A DNA stretch of 33,719 bases, from positions 1 to 33,719 of IMG/VR virus record IMGVR_UViG_3300025889_000480. One strand, given 5' to 3'. A program made the translations under genes and the position numbers. Positions 8,016-17,299 of this stretch are shown here, piece after piece. Position 1 is the stretch's first letter. Each line of letters opens with the position of its first letter. The notes beneath the pieces were generated by a model. The model saw only the letters and a program-made list of their open reading frames with translations, did not search any database and was not told where the DNA came from. This stretch comes from a virus.

Positions 8016-9132
8016 TTCATATAGCACTAATCTTTTATTAGCTGATCCATCTTCTACAGTAGCAGGAAAAAATGTAGATTATCAAACTCCCCAAAGAATG
8101 GCTAATTCTATTAACTATTCTTATGCAGTAGGAGCTTCTCATAATGTATTATCTCAAAGCTATTCTGATAGATGTTTTATTCAAGACTCATCTTCATTTG
8201 TCGAAATGTCACAATGGAGAATTCCTTTAGTTTCACTAGATCATGATGAATTAGAAGTTATAGCTCATTATGATATTATTGGAACTTCTTCTAATTGTAA
8301 TTTAAGATTAACTGTAGAAGTAGATACAGCTTCTACAAGTCTTACTTTAAATCTTCCATCTTCTGCAGAAATAGCTTCTGATTCATTTACTGTTACTTTT
8401 CCAAGTTCTAATCAATACTATGCAACTGTAACTTTAGAGATTCAAGCGGATTCTGCTAATAATGCTGAAGTAGTTTTAAAATCAATTATGGCAAGATGGA
8501 AGCCTATTAACTCTCCAATCTCAGCAGGAAGAAAAAAACAATATACTACTACTCCAGATTTAACTCCTTTTGGCACTTCTAGAACAGGAATCAATCAAGC
8601 ATTTACTTCTAGATTTGCTCATAATATGATTGATAATATCCAGATAGTTAGAGAAAGAATGCAATCATATCTTACATGGAGCTCTTGCTATTCAGCTAAT
8701 TCATCAATATTTAGCAATCCTGAAGATGCAGGAGTCCCTGAAATTTATTTGGGAGCAGGACATATAAGGATTTTGGGTGGCTATCCTTTAGTTCCATCAG
8801 GTTATGATGCTTTAAATCATAAAAAACTAGAACTTCATGTAAGATCAGTAGGAGATTATACTAATACAGAATTTGAGTTTTTTGGCAATATAATCAATCT
8901 TACTAATTCAGCTGGAAGTGTCGATTGGAGCATACATACTATTGATATAGATTATGAAAAGATGAGTAGAAGGGGAGACATATTACTTCCTTATTTTGAT
9001 GCTAGTTTAGATAATTCTGAAACTAATTTAGATAACTTAGTAAATTATGGAAGTGTAGCAAATACAGATTATCCAACTGTAACAAGTGGAATCTATGGAA
9101 ATATTCTAAGTATCTGTTTAATGGGAATTTAA
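8008..9132 (+). CDS. Tail tip protein, unknown
   Basis: This 374-residue beta-rich protein overlaps the upstream tail gene by eight bases and lies two bases from the next, so all four tail-tip genes are translated together. Residues 65-165 alternate short hydrophobic strands with Ser/Thr/Asn loops (LRLTVEVDTASTSLTLNLPS), a jelly-roll or carbohydrate-binding-like pattern that is only suggestive. No catalytic motif is visible. Position between tape measure and hub implies a virion component of the tail tip. Confidence 0.45.
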   Translation: MSNSYSTNLLLADPSSTVAGKNVDYQTPQRMANSINYSYAVGASHNVLSQSYSDRCFIQDSSSFVEMSQWRIPLVSLDHDELEVIAHYDIIGTSSNCNLRLTVEVDTASTSLTLNLPSSAEIASDSFTVTFPSSNQYYATVTLEIQADSANNAEVVLKSIMARWKPINSPISAGRKKQYTTTPDLTPFGTSRTGINQAFTSRFAHNMIDNIQIVRERMQSYLTWSSCYSANSSIFSNPEDAGVPEIYLGAGHIRILGGYPLVPSGYDALNHKKLELHVRSVGDYTNTEFEFFGNIINLTNSAGSVDWSIHTIDIDYEKMSRRGDILLPYFDASLDNSETNLDNLVNYGSVANTDYPTVTSGIYGNILSICLMGI

Positions 9133-9133
9133 T

Positions 9134-9850
9134 ATGTTAATACAAACAGCTTATAATCTACTTCCAAATAAAGCATCTTGTAACAATGGAGCGGTCCTTT
9201 ATGGATCAGCAGTTTCTTCTATGTCTGCTGCATTATCACAGTTAAGTCATGTTAAATTTTTAGGTATGAGCAACTATTCAGTAATGAGATCTACATATAA
9301 TGATATTTTTACTAGATCATATTCATCTTCAAGAATAGCAGAAGGTGTAGGAAGAATTACTAAAGGATATACTGAAAACCATAAGTTTTTCTATGCTAGT
9401 ACTCCAATCAGTACCTGGTTAGGTGTAGTACTAGCTTATGAATCTGGATCAAATCAAGCTGATCCTAGTTCTACAGCTTTTTCTCCTCAAATTGATATAT
9501 CTATAAAAGTTCTATCAGGAACTCCCTTATCTGAAGTAGGAGAAGCTGATTATGGAATAAGATTAGATTCAACCAATGGACTATTATTAGCTTCAATAGA
9601 GGGAGCTGATGCAATAGTCGGAGATACAAGAGTTTATACACATTATGCAGAATCTAATATTGAAATTCCTAATACTCCCCCAACTAATACTGCTCCTGTT
9701 TCTCCTCGCCCTCTTTATATTCCTGAAACTGTAACTATATCAAGTACTACTTATCAAGTCAGAGGAAATATAGTAAGTATAAATGTAAGCTGTTCTGATT
9801 GTAAATTAAGACACTTTACAACTTTTGATTTATATCAAGCGGAGCTATAA
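9134..9850 (+). CDS. Tail tip protein, unknown
   Basis: This 238-residue protein is of unknown family. It is beta-rich, with a Pro-rich segment around residues 178-197 (NTPPTNTAPVSPRPLYIPET) that looks like a linker before a short C-terminal domain containing two close Cys (SCSDCKLRHF). It starts one base after the previous stop and ends immediately before the hub gene ATG. The gene order and tight packing suggest a tail-tip part that is made with the hub; function cannot be read from the sequence. Confidence 0.42.
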   Translation: MLIQTAYNLLPNKASCNNGAVLYGSAVSSMSAALSQLSHVKFLGMSNYSVMRSTYNDIFTRSYSSSRIAEGVGRITKGYTENHKFFYASTPISTWLGVVLAYESGSNQADPSSTAFSPQIDISIKVLSGTPLSEVGEADYGIRLDSTNGLLLASIEGADAIVGDTRVYTHYAESNIEIPNTPPTNTAPVSPRPLYIPETVTISSTTYQVRGNIVSINVSCSDCKLRHFTTFDLYQAEL

Positions 9851-12800
9851 ATGATAAATTCAGACAATGGAAGAAGAGTATTCTGCTTACAAATTGCAGG
9901 ACTCCCTATTAGGTATCATTCTATAATTCCTCCTAGTGTGTCCAATTTGGACACTAATATTACCACAGGAATATCATATACAGATACACAAGGAATTTTA
10001 TCAGTAGGAGCTTTTCAATCTTCGATTGATCCAGCAGGAGGATTAGCTTCTTACTCTCCATTATCGATAGAATTAATGATTAAAAGAGATGGTTCTTCTA
10101 CTGATCCAGGAGTAATTTTTTCGCGAGTTGGAAAAAGATCAGCAGTAACTCAAACTAATTTAGAAGAGAATATTACTTTTGATGCACTTCCTCTAACTAT
10201 CAATATAGATAAAAATTTGAGCTCTTTATCAGTACCTAGATTGATGCATATAGGATCAGAAACTTTTAGAGTTTCAGCTTTTACTTCTTCAAGTATGACT
10301 CTTTCAGATAGAGCTGTAGGAAATTCAGTTTATCAATCTCATGAAATCAGCTTACAAGGTACTTCTGTTCCAATAGCTTCTACTGAGATTACAATTTTTA
10401 GAGGAAGAAGAGCAAAGCTTTTCATAGCTTCTCAAGATCCATCAGGTAATGTTTCAGATTATACTGAAATCATCAATGGATTTATTGAATCTTCTCCATA
10501 TTTTGAATCTTCAGATACTGTTTCATTAAATATACTTCCTTTAGTTTCTTTGATTGATGGACCTTTAGCTGATACTAAAGCAGGTGTTTCTTATTTACTT
10601 CAGAATTATCATTACTTTCATAAGAATAAAAGTAACTTCTTTGAATTTGGATCAGCTTTTAAGAATAATTATGTAATTGATATAGAAAATATAGAAGAAT
10701 ATCCAAGTCCTGGAACTCCCTCTTCTCAATCTTTAATCTATGTAGAGTCTCCAACATATGATTTAAATCAGATATTCGATGAAACTAGACCGAAAGGAAT
10801 AGGTTTTGTAAATTGTCATCCTAGATACCCATTATTGATTCTAGAATCATTCGCAAAAATGTATCCTATTTCATTTGGAATAACTTCAGGTAAACCTACA
10901 ATTATTATAGATCATACTGTTCCAGGTTCTATTTCTCAAAATCAATTACTTTCAAATTTTGCAGCAGGCTATAAAAGGGCAGGAATAGGAAATAGAGGAG
11001 AAATTAAAAGAATAAAACTAGGTGAAAATGAAGTAAAAGAATTTCCTGGAGTGATCAATGAAGAAATTAATACACAAGGTCCTGTTCAATTAACAGGAGT
11101 ATCAGGAGCTTTTTCAACTCTAAACATCAATGGAAATTACTTAAATACTATTCCTTTGGCAGATCAAAGAGGAGAAAGACCTCCTCACAGGGGAATGATT
11201 CATCTTTGGTATAGTACTGATTGGCTTTATGAGAGTTCTAATTATCAATATGCTTATTGGAAAGATGATAATACAGAAATGAACTTTTCTAATATTACTT
11301 CTAGCAATACTAATCAGCTTAGAGTTTTTTATCCTCTTGATTGGTGGAATGATGGCACTAAACCAAATTATGCCGCAGGATCAAAAAAAGTAAAAAGTAT
11401 TGAATTTCCTAATAGAAGAAGCGAATCAGTAAGAACAGAAGTAAATATTGCTAAAGCATATCATCAAGCTAATGAGAAAACTATTTTAGTAGAATCTTCT
11501 CTTAATCTTCCATCTTCTTCTTCTCCAGGTGTATTTTTTGGAATACAAGTAGAAACTTTTGATTATGCAACTAAAAGAAAAAAAGTTTTAGATTATAGAG
11601 CTACTCATGAAACAGTAGCTACATTTGGAGGAGCAAACATAGGCTATTTAATACATGTTCCAGCTTTTTCTGATAATCTACAAAATGGTCATTTTGGAGA
11701 TTGGGAAGGTGAAGATAGAACTCAAATCACTAGAGGAGTATTAGCTTATTATATTTCTCCAGGTGAGCTTATGCTTCAGATTCTACAATCAGGAGGAGGG
11801 GGAAATAATGGAGCTTATGACAAATTAGGAGTCGGTTTATCAATTCATGAAGATAATATTGATATAGAATCTTTTCTTGTAAATGCTACTGTGAATAGCT
11901 TAGCAATCAATACAGCTTTCTCTGTTGATGATTTCGATTGTAGAGAATTCTTAGATTCACTTTTAAAGAGCCTTGCTTGTATCATCACAATGAAAAGAGC
12001 AGGCGGGACATCAAAGATTACTTTGCAATCTATTGGAACAGAAAATGAATCTAATGTTTCAGCTACTCTTTTAAATAATGATTTATTAGCTGATCCTGCT
12101 CCTCATTTCTCTATTTATGAAGATATTGTTACTCAAATAAATATCCAATATGGATGGGATAATGCAGAAAATGAATTTAAAGATAAAGTTACTTTTAATA
12201 ATCAAGATGCAATAAATAGGTATGGTGGAGAAAAGAGTGCTATATCTATAGATCTATATGGATTATCTGGAATGGACATAGGATCAGGGGCGGGAGATGC
12301 TTATAATTATCTTCTTCCTATTGCTTCAAGAATTTTTAACACTATGAGCAGTCCCTCGATAGAATGGAAATTATCAATCGGAACAGGCCAAAGCATTTAC
12401 TTAGATGTAGGATCATATGTAAAAGTTACCTCTCCCCATCTCAAGGGATATGATGATTCTTATGGAGTTACTGATAAAATCGGAATGATACAAAGTATCA
12501 ATCAAAATCTTATGTCTGAAGGTGCAGAATTATCAATAATTCATACAGGAATATCAGTAGTAAATTGGAATTCTACTTTAAGAATTACTTTTGTAAGTAG
12601 TAGCATCTCTTTAACTTTTGATGCTGCTTATTATTCTGATGATGATAAAGCTTTCTTTCAAGCGGGTGATATAGTCGACTTTTTACCTTTTGGAGATGAA
12701 GATAATTCAATAAATGGATTAGAAATACAATCAATAAGCGGAGTAGTAGTAACATTTACTACTGCTCATGGTATAACTACACTAGGAACTATTGAACCTA

Positions 12801-12898
12801 CAATTTATACAAGTGCTAGTGATGATCATAAGATAGATGCTTATCTATCAGATGGACTAATACTAGGAATTTCAGATGAAGCAAAGGAATATGCTTAA
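9851..12898 (+). CDS. Tail hub / tip attachment protein
   Basis: At 1015 residues this is the largest product. It is beta-rich throughout, opening with FCLQIAGLPIRYHS. The C-terminal third has features of tail hub proteins: a helical segment (FDCREFLDSLLKSLACIITM, about residue 697), then a domain ending in IYLDVGSYVKVTSPHLKGYDD and IGMIQSINQNLMSEGAELSI, resembling the region where siphophage hub proteins describe local tail-axis rings. Position last in the tip cassette and size support a central fibre or hub. A Gly-rich loop near residue 650 is encoded by repeated GGA. The assignment is by architecture and synteny, not by a tested match. Confidence 0.6.
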   Translation: MINSDNGRRVFCLQIAGLPIRYHSIIPPSVSNLDTNITTGISYTDTQGILSVGAFQSSIDPAGGLASYSPLSIELMIKRDGSSTDPGVIFSRVGKRSAVTQTNLEENITFDALPLTINIDKNLSSLSVPRLMHIGSETFRVSAFTSSSMTLSDRAVGNSVYQSHEISLQGTSVPIASTEITIFRGRRAKLFIASQDPSGNVSDYTEIINGFIESSPYFESSDTVSLNILPLVSLIDGPLADTKAGVSYLLQNYHYFHKNKSNFFEFGSAFKNNYVIDIENIEEYPSPGTPSSQSLIYVESPTYDLNQIFDETRPKGIGFVNCHPRYPLLILESFAKMYPISFGITSGKPTIIIDHTVPGSISQNQLLSNFAAGYKRAGIGNRGEIKRIKLGENEVKEFPGVINEEINTQGPVQLTGVSGAFSTLNINGNYLNTIPLADQRGERPPHRGMIHLWYSTDWLYESSNYQYAYWKDDNTEMNFSNITSSNTNQLRVFYPLDWWNDGTKPNYAAGSKKVKSIEFPNRRSESVRTEVNIAKAYHQANEKTILVESSLNLPSSSSPGVFFGIQVETFDYATKRKKVLDYRATHETVATFGGANIGYLIHVPAFSDNLQNGHFGDWEGEDRTQITRGVLAYYISPGELMLQILQSGGGGNNGAYDKLGVGLSIHEDNIDIESFLVNATVNSLAINTAFSVDDFDCREFLDSLLKSLACIITMKRAGGTSKITLQSIGTENESNVSATLLNNDLLADPAPHFSIYEDIVTQINIQYGWDNAENEFKDKVTFNNQDAINRYGGEKSAISIDLYGLSGMDIGSGAGDAYNYLLPIASRIFNTMSSPSIEWKLSIGTGQSIYLDVGSYVKVTSPHLKGYDDSYGVTDKIGMIQSINQNLMSEGAELSIIHTGISVVNWNSTLRITFVSSSISLTFDAAYYSDDDKAFFQAGDIVDFLPFGDEDNSINGLEIQSISGVVVTFTTAHGITTLGTIEPTIYTSASDDHKIDAYLSDGLILGISDEAKEYA

Positions 12899-12899
12899 A

Positions 12900-13571
12900 A
12901 TGACTAAAGCACAATTAGAACAGCAATTAGAAGAAGCTCGAGATATGCAAAGAAGATTAAAGAGAACTCTTAATCTAGCACTTCAAGACTTGAGCACAAT
13001 TTCAGAAAAACAAAGAGAAGATATTCCAGATATTAAACCAGCTTCAGAAGCTTATGAAGCAATCAAAAGAGCTCAAGTAGAATTTGATAATAATGTAACT
13101 GAACCAGGAGGAGGAGGAGATAGTTCTAGAATCAGCTTTTATATTAAATCTACTTCTGCTTTAGGTTGGACTTGGGAAGCTGATTATACTAAAAATGGAA
13201 GCTTCTCCTGGTGTGGAGCTTTTGCGGCTTATTGTTATACTAATTTGAACTTTAATATTAGACAAAAGATCTTTCCTTCATGCTATAGATTATTTAATAG
13301 CTGGTATAATACAAGTAGAAGAGCTTCTGAAATTTGTATTGGTGATATAGTTACAGTCTATACTTCAGAAGAACAATCTCCTCATTATGGAAATCATATA
13401 GTATTAGCCTTAAGCTTAATTGATGAAAATGGAGATTTTGAGACAATAGAGGGGAATGCAAAAGGGTATGGGCCAAATGGAGATTGGAGGGAAGGAGTAA
13501 GTAGAAGGACTCGAAATATCAAGAATGTAGCTTGTATTTATAGACCTTTAGATGGAGATTTTGATGAATAA
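12900..13571 (+). CDS. Endolysin, CHAP / NlpC-P60-like peptidase
   Basis: This cell-wall hydrolase has an N-terminal helix or coiled coil (LEQQLEEARDMQRRLKRTL), a linker with a GGGGD run, then a cysteine peptidase-like domain. Likely catalytic residues, counted from the longest possible start at 12876, are Cys113 in FSWCGAFAAYC, His174 in YGNHIVLAL and the following IEGNA (Glu192 or Asn194), the usual Cys-His-Asn/Glu order of CHAP and NlpC/P60 enzymes. The start is uncertain: ATGs at 12876, 12891 and 12900 are in frame, with AAAGGA at 12883-12888; 12900 gives the best spacing to that site. The holin gene overlaps its 3' end. The coil could also anchor it to the virion, making it a tail-borne lysin. 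Confidence 0.7.
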   Translation: MTKAQLEQQLEEARDMQRRLKRTLNLALQDLSTISEKQREDIPDIKPASEAYEAIKRAQVEFDNNVTEPGGGGDSSRISFYIKSTSALGWTWEADYTKNGSFSWCGAFAAYCYTNLNFNIRQKIFPSCYRLFNSWYNTSRRASEICIGDIVTVYTSEEQSPHYGNHIVLALSLIDENGDFETIEGNAKGYGPNGDWREGVSRRTRNIKNVACIYRPLDGDFDE

Positions 13572-13764
13572 TTTAATAGCGAATCTAGGCGGGAGAAAAT
13601 CAGCTATGTTTTGTTTAACATTGCTTGCAGTTTTCTTATTGTCTATATTTAATAAAGCAAACTCTGAAACTTTAGGCTTAATAGATACTTTGTATCTAGT
13701 ATATGCAGGAAGTAATGTAGCAACTAAAACAGTTCAAAAAAAGAAAGATGAGGTTCAATTATGA
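13564..13764 (+). CDS. Putative holin
   Basis: This 66-residue protein begins MNNLIANLGGRKSAMF, has one clear membrane helix (CLTLLAVFLLSIF), a second weaker hydrophobic stretch (TLGLIDTLYLVYAG), then GSNVATKTVQKKKDE, a basic tail. The GRK start, two hydrophobic segments and a G-S/G-N-V ending resemble small phage holins encoded next to lysins. It overlaps the endolysin gene by eight bases. An upstream in-frame ATG at 13552 exists but would only extend into endolysin coding sequence. It would make the membrane lesions that release the endolysin. Confidence 0.6.
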   Translation: MNNLIANLGGRKSAMFCLTLLAVFLLSIFNKANSETLGLIDTLYLVYAGSNVATKTVQKKKDEVQL

Positions 13765-14147
13765 GCGGTAAATATGGTGTACAAAATCCAATTTCAGCAG
13801 GTCAATATTTAGCTTGTTATAATGCTACTTCAGTAGCTAATACAGATTGGAATAATCTTACTTCTACAGATTTCTATGATGTAAGTACAGGAAATCAATT
13901 AGCAGCAGGTTTAAAATTTGCTTTTGTAGCAGTTTATTCAAGTAATACTTCATCTATCTCTTACATTAAATTAAGAGCAGCAGCAGGAGCGGGAGATTCA
14001 GTAGATAATTCAGGAGGAGTAGTACCTATAGCTAAATCTTTTGAAGTTGATGTACAAGCTTTAGCAACTGCAAACACTACAAGCATAGCTTATAAAAAAG
14101 CTTCTGCTTCTGATAATTTCTTTTTATATTGTGGATTCAATCAGTAA
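13761..14147 (+). CDS. Small structural protein, unknown
   Basis: This 128-residue protein is rich in Ala, Ser, Thr and Asn with short beta strands and no membrane segment. It starts on an ATGA overlap with the holin and is followed by the large fibre gene after a 12-base gap that holds the AAGGAG site of the fibre. Composition is like phage decoration or fibre accessory proteins. No motif identifies a family. Context places it in the fibre cassette. Confidence 0.4.
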   Translation: MSGKYGVQNPISAGQYLACYNATSVANTDWNNLTSTDFYDVSTGNQLAAGLKFAFVAVYSSNTSSISYIKLRAAAGAGDSVDNSGGVVPIAKSFEVDVQALATANTTSIAYKKASASDNFFLYCGFNQ

Positions 14148-14159
14148 GGAGTAGAGAAT

Positions 14160-16664
14160 ATGGCTATTAAAATTGAGGGTTTCGATACAGCTTCAGGAAG
14201 TCCAATTAGTGGAGGATTAGTTTATAAAGGCTCTTATGATGCTGCTACTAATACTCCTATTTTAACATCTTCATCAAAAGGAGATTTCTATATAGTATCT
14301 GTAGCTGGTACTTTAGCAGGAGTAACTTTAAATGTAGGTGATCATATAGTATTTAATCAAAATGCTTCTTCTCCAATTACTGCTTCTATGTTTGATGTAA
14401 TTGATAATACTGATTCAGTAACTTCAGTTAACACACAAGTAGGAGCTGTAGTTTTAGATACTGATGATATTTCTGAAACAGCAACTAATCAATATTTTAC
14501 TGCAGCTAGATTTGATACTCAATTAGCTACTAAAGATACTGATGATTTAACTGAAGGTGTATCAAATCTATATTTTACAAGTCCTAGATTCACTTCTGAA
14601 CTAGCGACTAAAACAACTGATAATTTAACTGAAGGTGTATCAAATCTATACTACACTAATACAAGATTTGATACTCAATTAGCTACTAAAGATACTGATG
14701 ATTTAACTGAAGGTGTATCAAATCTTTACTATACTAATACAAGATTTGATACTCAATTAGCTACTAAAGATACTGATGATTTAACTGAAGGTGCTACTAA
14801 TCAATACTTCACAAATACAAGAGCAGATGCAAGAATAGCAGCTGCTGATTTAACTGATTTAAATGATGTAGATTATACAGCAGGAGCAGGAATCGATGGG
14901 AGAGTACTTACTTATGTAAATGCTAATTCTAGATGGGAAGCAGTAGCTCCATCAGGAGGATCAGTAGGAACTTTACAACAAGTTACTGATCAAGGTTCTA
15001 CTACTACTACTAATATTTCAACTGCTCAAATTACATTAGGAGGAGATTTATTAGCAGATGCAGTTTTAACTAGAACTATCGGAGATGAAACTAATAGATT
15101 TATTACTTCTTATTCTGATTTGAATGGAGCAGTAAGATTTAAAGCTAAAGCTTCAGTAGCTCTTTCTAAAGGTGATATAGTATATATTGATGGAGTATCT
15201 GGAGGAGTTCCTACAGTTTCTAAAGCTCAATCTAATTCAGCTTCTACTATGCCCGCTTTTGGCTTGTGTTATGCAGCAGCCTCTTTAAATGCAGATGTAG
15301 AAATAGTTACATTAGGAAATCTCGATGGAATAAATACAGGTTCTTTTAGTGTCGGAGATACTCTTTATGTTTCTTCTACTACAGCAGGAGCTTTAACTAA
15401 TTCAGCTCCTACAAGTGAATCTAATTTAATACAAAACATTGCAAAAGTTGTTAAAGTTGATGCTGTAGGAAATTCAGGAATTTATAAAGTTGGAGGAGCG
15501 GGAAGAACTGCAGCTACTCCAAATCTGAATCAAGATAAGATCTTTTTAGGGAATGCTTCAAATCAAGCTGTATCTACTGCTTTATCTAGTGTGAATCTTT
15601 CATCATTCAATAATAATTTAGATACTGATGATATTTCAGAAGGTGTAACTAATCTATATTATACTAATACAAGATTTGATACTCAATTAGCTACTAAAGA
15701 TACTGATGATGTTTCAGAAGGTGTAACTAATCAATACTTCACAAATACAAGAGCAGATGCAAGAATAGCAGCTGCTGATTTAACAGATTTAAATGATGTA
15801 GACTATACAGCAGGAGCAGGAATTGATGGGAGAGTACTTACTTATGTAAATGCAAACTCTCGATGGGAAGCAGTAGTTTCTCCTTCTGCTCCTGTAACTT
15901 CAGTTAATACTCAAACAGGAGCAGTAATTTTAGATACTGATGATATTTCTGAAGGTGTAACTAATCTATATTATACTAATACAAGATTTGATAATCAGTT
16001 ATCCACTAAAACAACTGATAATTTAACTGAAGGTGTATCAAATCTATACTACACTAATACAAGATTTGATAATCAGTTATCCACTAAAACAACTGATAAT
16101 TTAACTGAAGGTGTAACTAATCTTTACTATACTAATACAAGATTTGATACTCAGTTAGCTACTAAAGATACTGATGATGTTTCAGAAGGTGTAACTAATC
16201 AATACTTCACAAATACAAGAGCAGATGCAAGAATAGCAGCTGCTAATCTTACTGATTTAAATGATGTAGATTATACTGCAGGGGCGGGAATCGATGGGAG
16301 AGTACTTACTTATGTAAATGCAAACTCCAGATGGGAAGCAGTAGCTCCTTCAGGAGGAGGAGGGGGATTTACTTATTCAGCTATTACTTCAGCTTCTTCT
16401 CCTGTCACTGGAGTTATTGAATATCATTATTCAGCAGATACCTCTGGAGGAGCTATTACTATAGATCTTCCAGCGATAGCAGCAGGGAATTCAGGAAAAG
16501 AAATTAGAGTTAAACTGAAAACAGCAGGAAATAATCTAGTATTATCTCCTAATGGCACTGATCAAGTAGAAGCAGGAGGAGCAGGAGTAGACTATACTTT
16601 AACAGTGCAAAATACAGCTATTACTTTAGTAAGCGATGGAAGCTCAAATTGGGAGATCATTTAA
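14160..16664 (+). CDS. Tail fibre protein with tandem repeats
   Basis: This 834-residue protein probably contacts the host surface. After an N-terminal domain it has eleven units of about 26 residues of the type D-D-L/I-T/S-E-G-x-x-N-L-Y-Y-T-N-T-R-F, arranged five, two and four, each group ending in an ADARIAAAD unit followed by LTDLNDVDYTAGAG. Such T-D-D-L-x-E-G-x-x-N-L-Y-Y-T repeats are known from phage and prophage tail fibres and form shaft segments. Between groups one and two lies a domain of about 180 residues (VALSKGDIVYIDG to AAATPNL-like region). The C-terminal 100 residues form a Gly/Ser-rich beta domain. A strong site, AAGGAG, precedes the ATG. Confidence 0.85.
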   Translation: MAIKIEGFDTASGSPISGGLVYKGSYDAATNTPILTSSSKGDFYIVSVAGTLAGVTLNVGDHIVFNQNASSPITASMFDVIDNTDSVTSVNTQVGAVVLDTDDISETATNQYFTAARFDTQLATKDTDDLTEGVSNLYFTSPRFTSELATKTTDNLTEGVSNLYYTNTRFDTQLATKDTDDLTEGVSNLYYTNTRFDTQLATKDTDDLTEGATNQYFTNTRADARIAAADLTDLNDVDYTAGAGIDGRVLTYVNANSRWEAVAPSGGSVGTLQQVTDQGSTTTTNISTAQITLGGDLLADAVLTRTIGDETNRFITSYSDLNGAVRFKAKASVALSKGDIVYIDGVSGGVPTVSKAQSNSASTMPAFGLCYAAASLNADVEIVTLGNLDGINTGSFSVGDTLYVSSTTAGALTNSAPTSESNLIQNIAKVVKVDAVGNSGIYKVGGAGRTAATPNLNQDKIFLGNASNQAVSTALSSVNLSSFNNNLDTDDISEGVTNLYYTNTRFDTQLATKDTDDVSEGVTNQYFTNTRADARIAAADLTDLNDVDYTAGAGIDGRVLTYVNANSRWEAVVSPSAPVTSVNTQTGAVILDTDDISEGVTNLYYTNTRFDNQLSTKTTDNLTEGVSNLYYTNTRFDNQLSTKTTDNLTEGVTNLYYTNTRFDTQLATKDTDDVSEGVTNQYFTNTRADARIAAANLTDLNDVDYTAGAGIDGRVLTYVNANSRWEAVAPSGGGGGFTYSAITSASSPVTGVIEYHYSADTSGGAITIDLPAIAAGNSGKEIRVKLKTAGNNLVLSPNGTDQVEAGGAGVDYTLTVQNTAITLVSDGSSNWEII
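14457..16260 (+). repeat. Tandem 78-base units in the fibre gene (three groups)
   Basis: Units of 78 bases encode the D-D-x-x-E-G-x-x-N-L-Y-Y-T repeats. Groups lie at about 14457-14830 (five units), 15618-15770 (two) and 15935-16240 (four). Some neighbouring units are almost identical in DNA, which suggests recent copying by recombination. Confidence 0.8.
14799..16344 (+). repeat. Three copies of a 148-base block
   Basis: Copies at 14799-14946, 15729-15876 and 16197-16344 have equal length and differ at only a modest number of bases. They encode NQYFTNTRADARIAAA through DGRVLTYVNANSRWEAV. Most differences are synonymous. They close each group of fibre repeats and are targets for homologous exchange within the gene. 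Confidence 0.85.
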
Positions 16665-16665
16665 T

Positions 16666-17298
16666 ATGTCACATAATAAAATCACAGTAGCTAATCAAAA
16701 TCCTGATAGTACAGGAAATATTTCTATAGATGTTAGTAACATGTCGGATGTTAATATTAGTTCACCTGTTGACAATCAATTATTACAATATAGTGCATCA
16801 GCTGGGGAGTGGCAAAATCAAACAGTATCAGTGGGTTCGGGCTTGCTTGTTATAGGTCAAGGAGAATCAGATGCTTATTCAAATAGCGGGGCTTCTTCAA
16901 TGTCAGGAGCTATATATTTATATGATTCATCTCCTGTGAATACCTTAGGAGCTACAATTACTAAATACCTAGCTACAGACTGGATAACATCTATCACACT
17001 ACCAGCAGGAAATTATTTTGCACAGATCACTTATAGAGTAGAGTTTAGTTCAAGTGGGTATTTCAATTTCGGCTTGGTAGATTCAGCGACATTTGCAACA
17101 GATTACACTACAAAAGCTTATATTGGTGAAGATCGAACTACTATCGATAATGCAGCTAGTACTGCAATCGGATATTTTGAATTAGCATCATCAACAACAG
17201 TGGTTTTACATAACAATAATTCTTCAGGAGTAGCTGCTGTTGCAAGTCAAGGAAATACACCATCTGAATATAGCACATTATTGATTAGGAGTGTTTAA
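16666..17298 (+). CDS. Short fibre or virion decoration protein
   Basis: This 210-residue protein starts MSHNKITVANQNPDSTGNIS; the start at 16666 follows the fibre stop by one base and is preferred over the in-frame ATG at 16636 inside the fibre gene. The first 20 residues match the pattern at the start of the next gene and resemble the V-N-G-x-x-P-D-x-x-G-N-V element common in tail fibres. The last 120 residues (LPAGNYFAQITYRVEFSS onward) look like a compact beta sandwich. It is probably attached to the fibre or tail tip. Bases are less strictly AT-rich than in the head genes. Confidence 0.5.
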   Translation: MSHNKITVANQNPDSTGNISIDVSNMSDVNISSPVDNQLLQYSASAGEWQNQTVSVGSGLLVIGQGESDAYSNSGASSMSGAIYLYDSSPVNTLGATITKYLATDWITSITLPAGNYFAQITYRVEFSSSGYFNFGLVDSATFATDYTTKAYIGEDRTTIDNAASTAIGYFELASSTTVVLHNNNSSGVAAVASQGNTPSEYSTLLIRSV

Positions 17299-17299
17299 A

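Noticed and set aside
14457-16260. CRISPR-like or regulatory repeats in the fibre region
   Set aside because: All units are multiples of three, in one reading frame, and encode known fibre repeat sequence.
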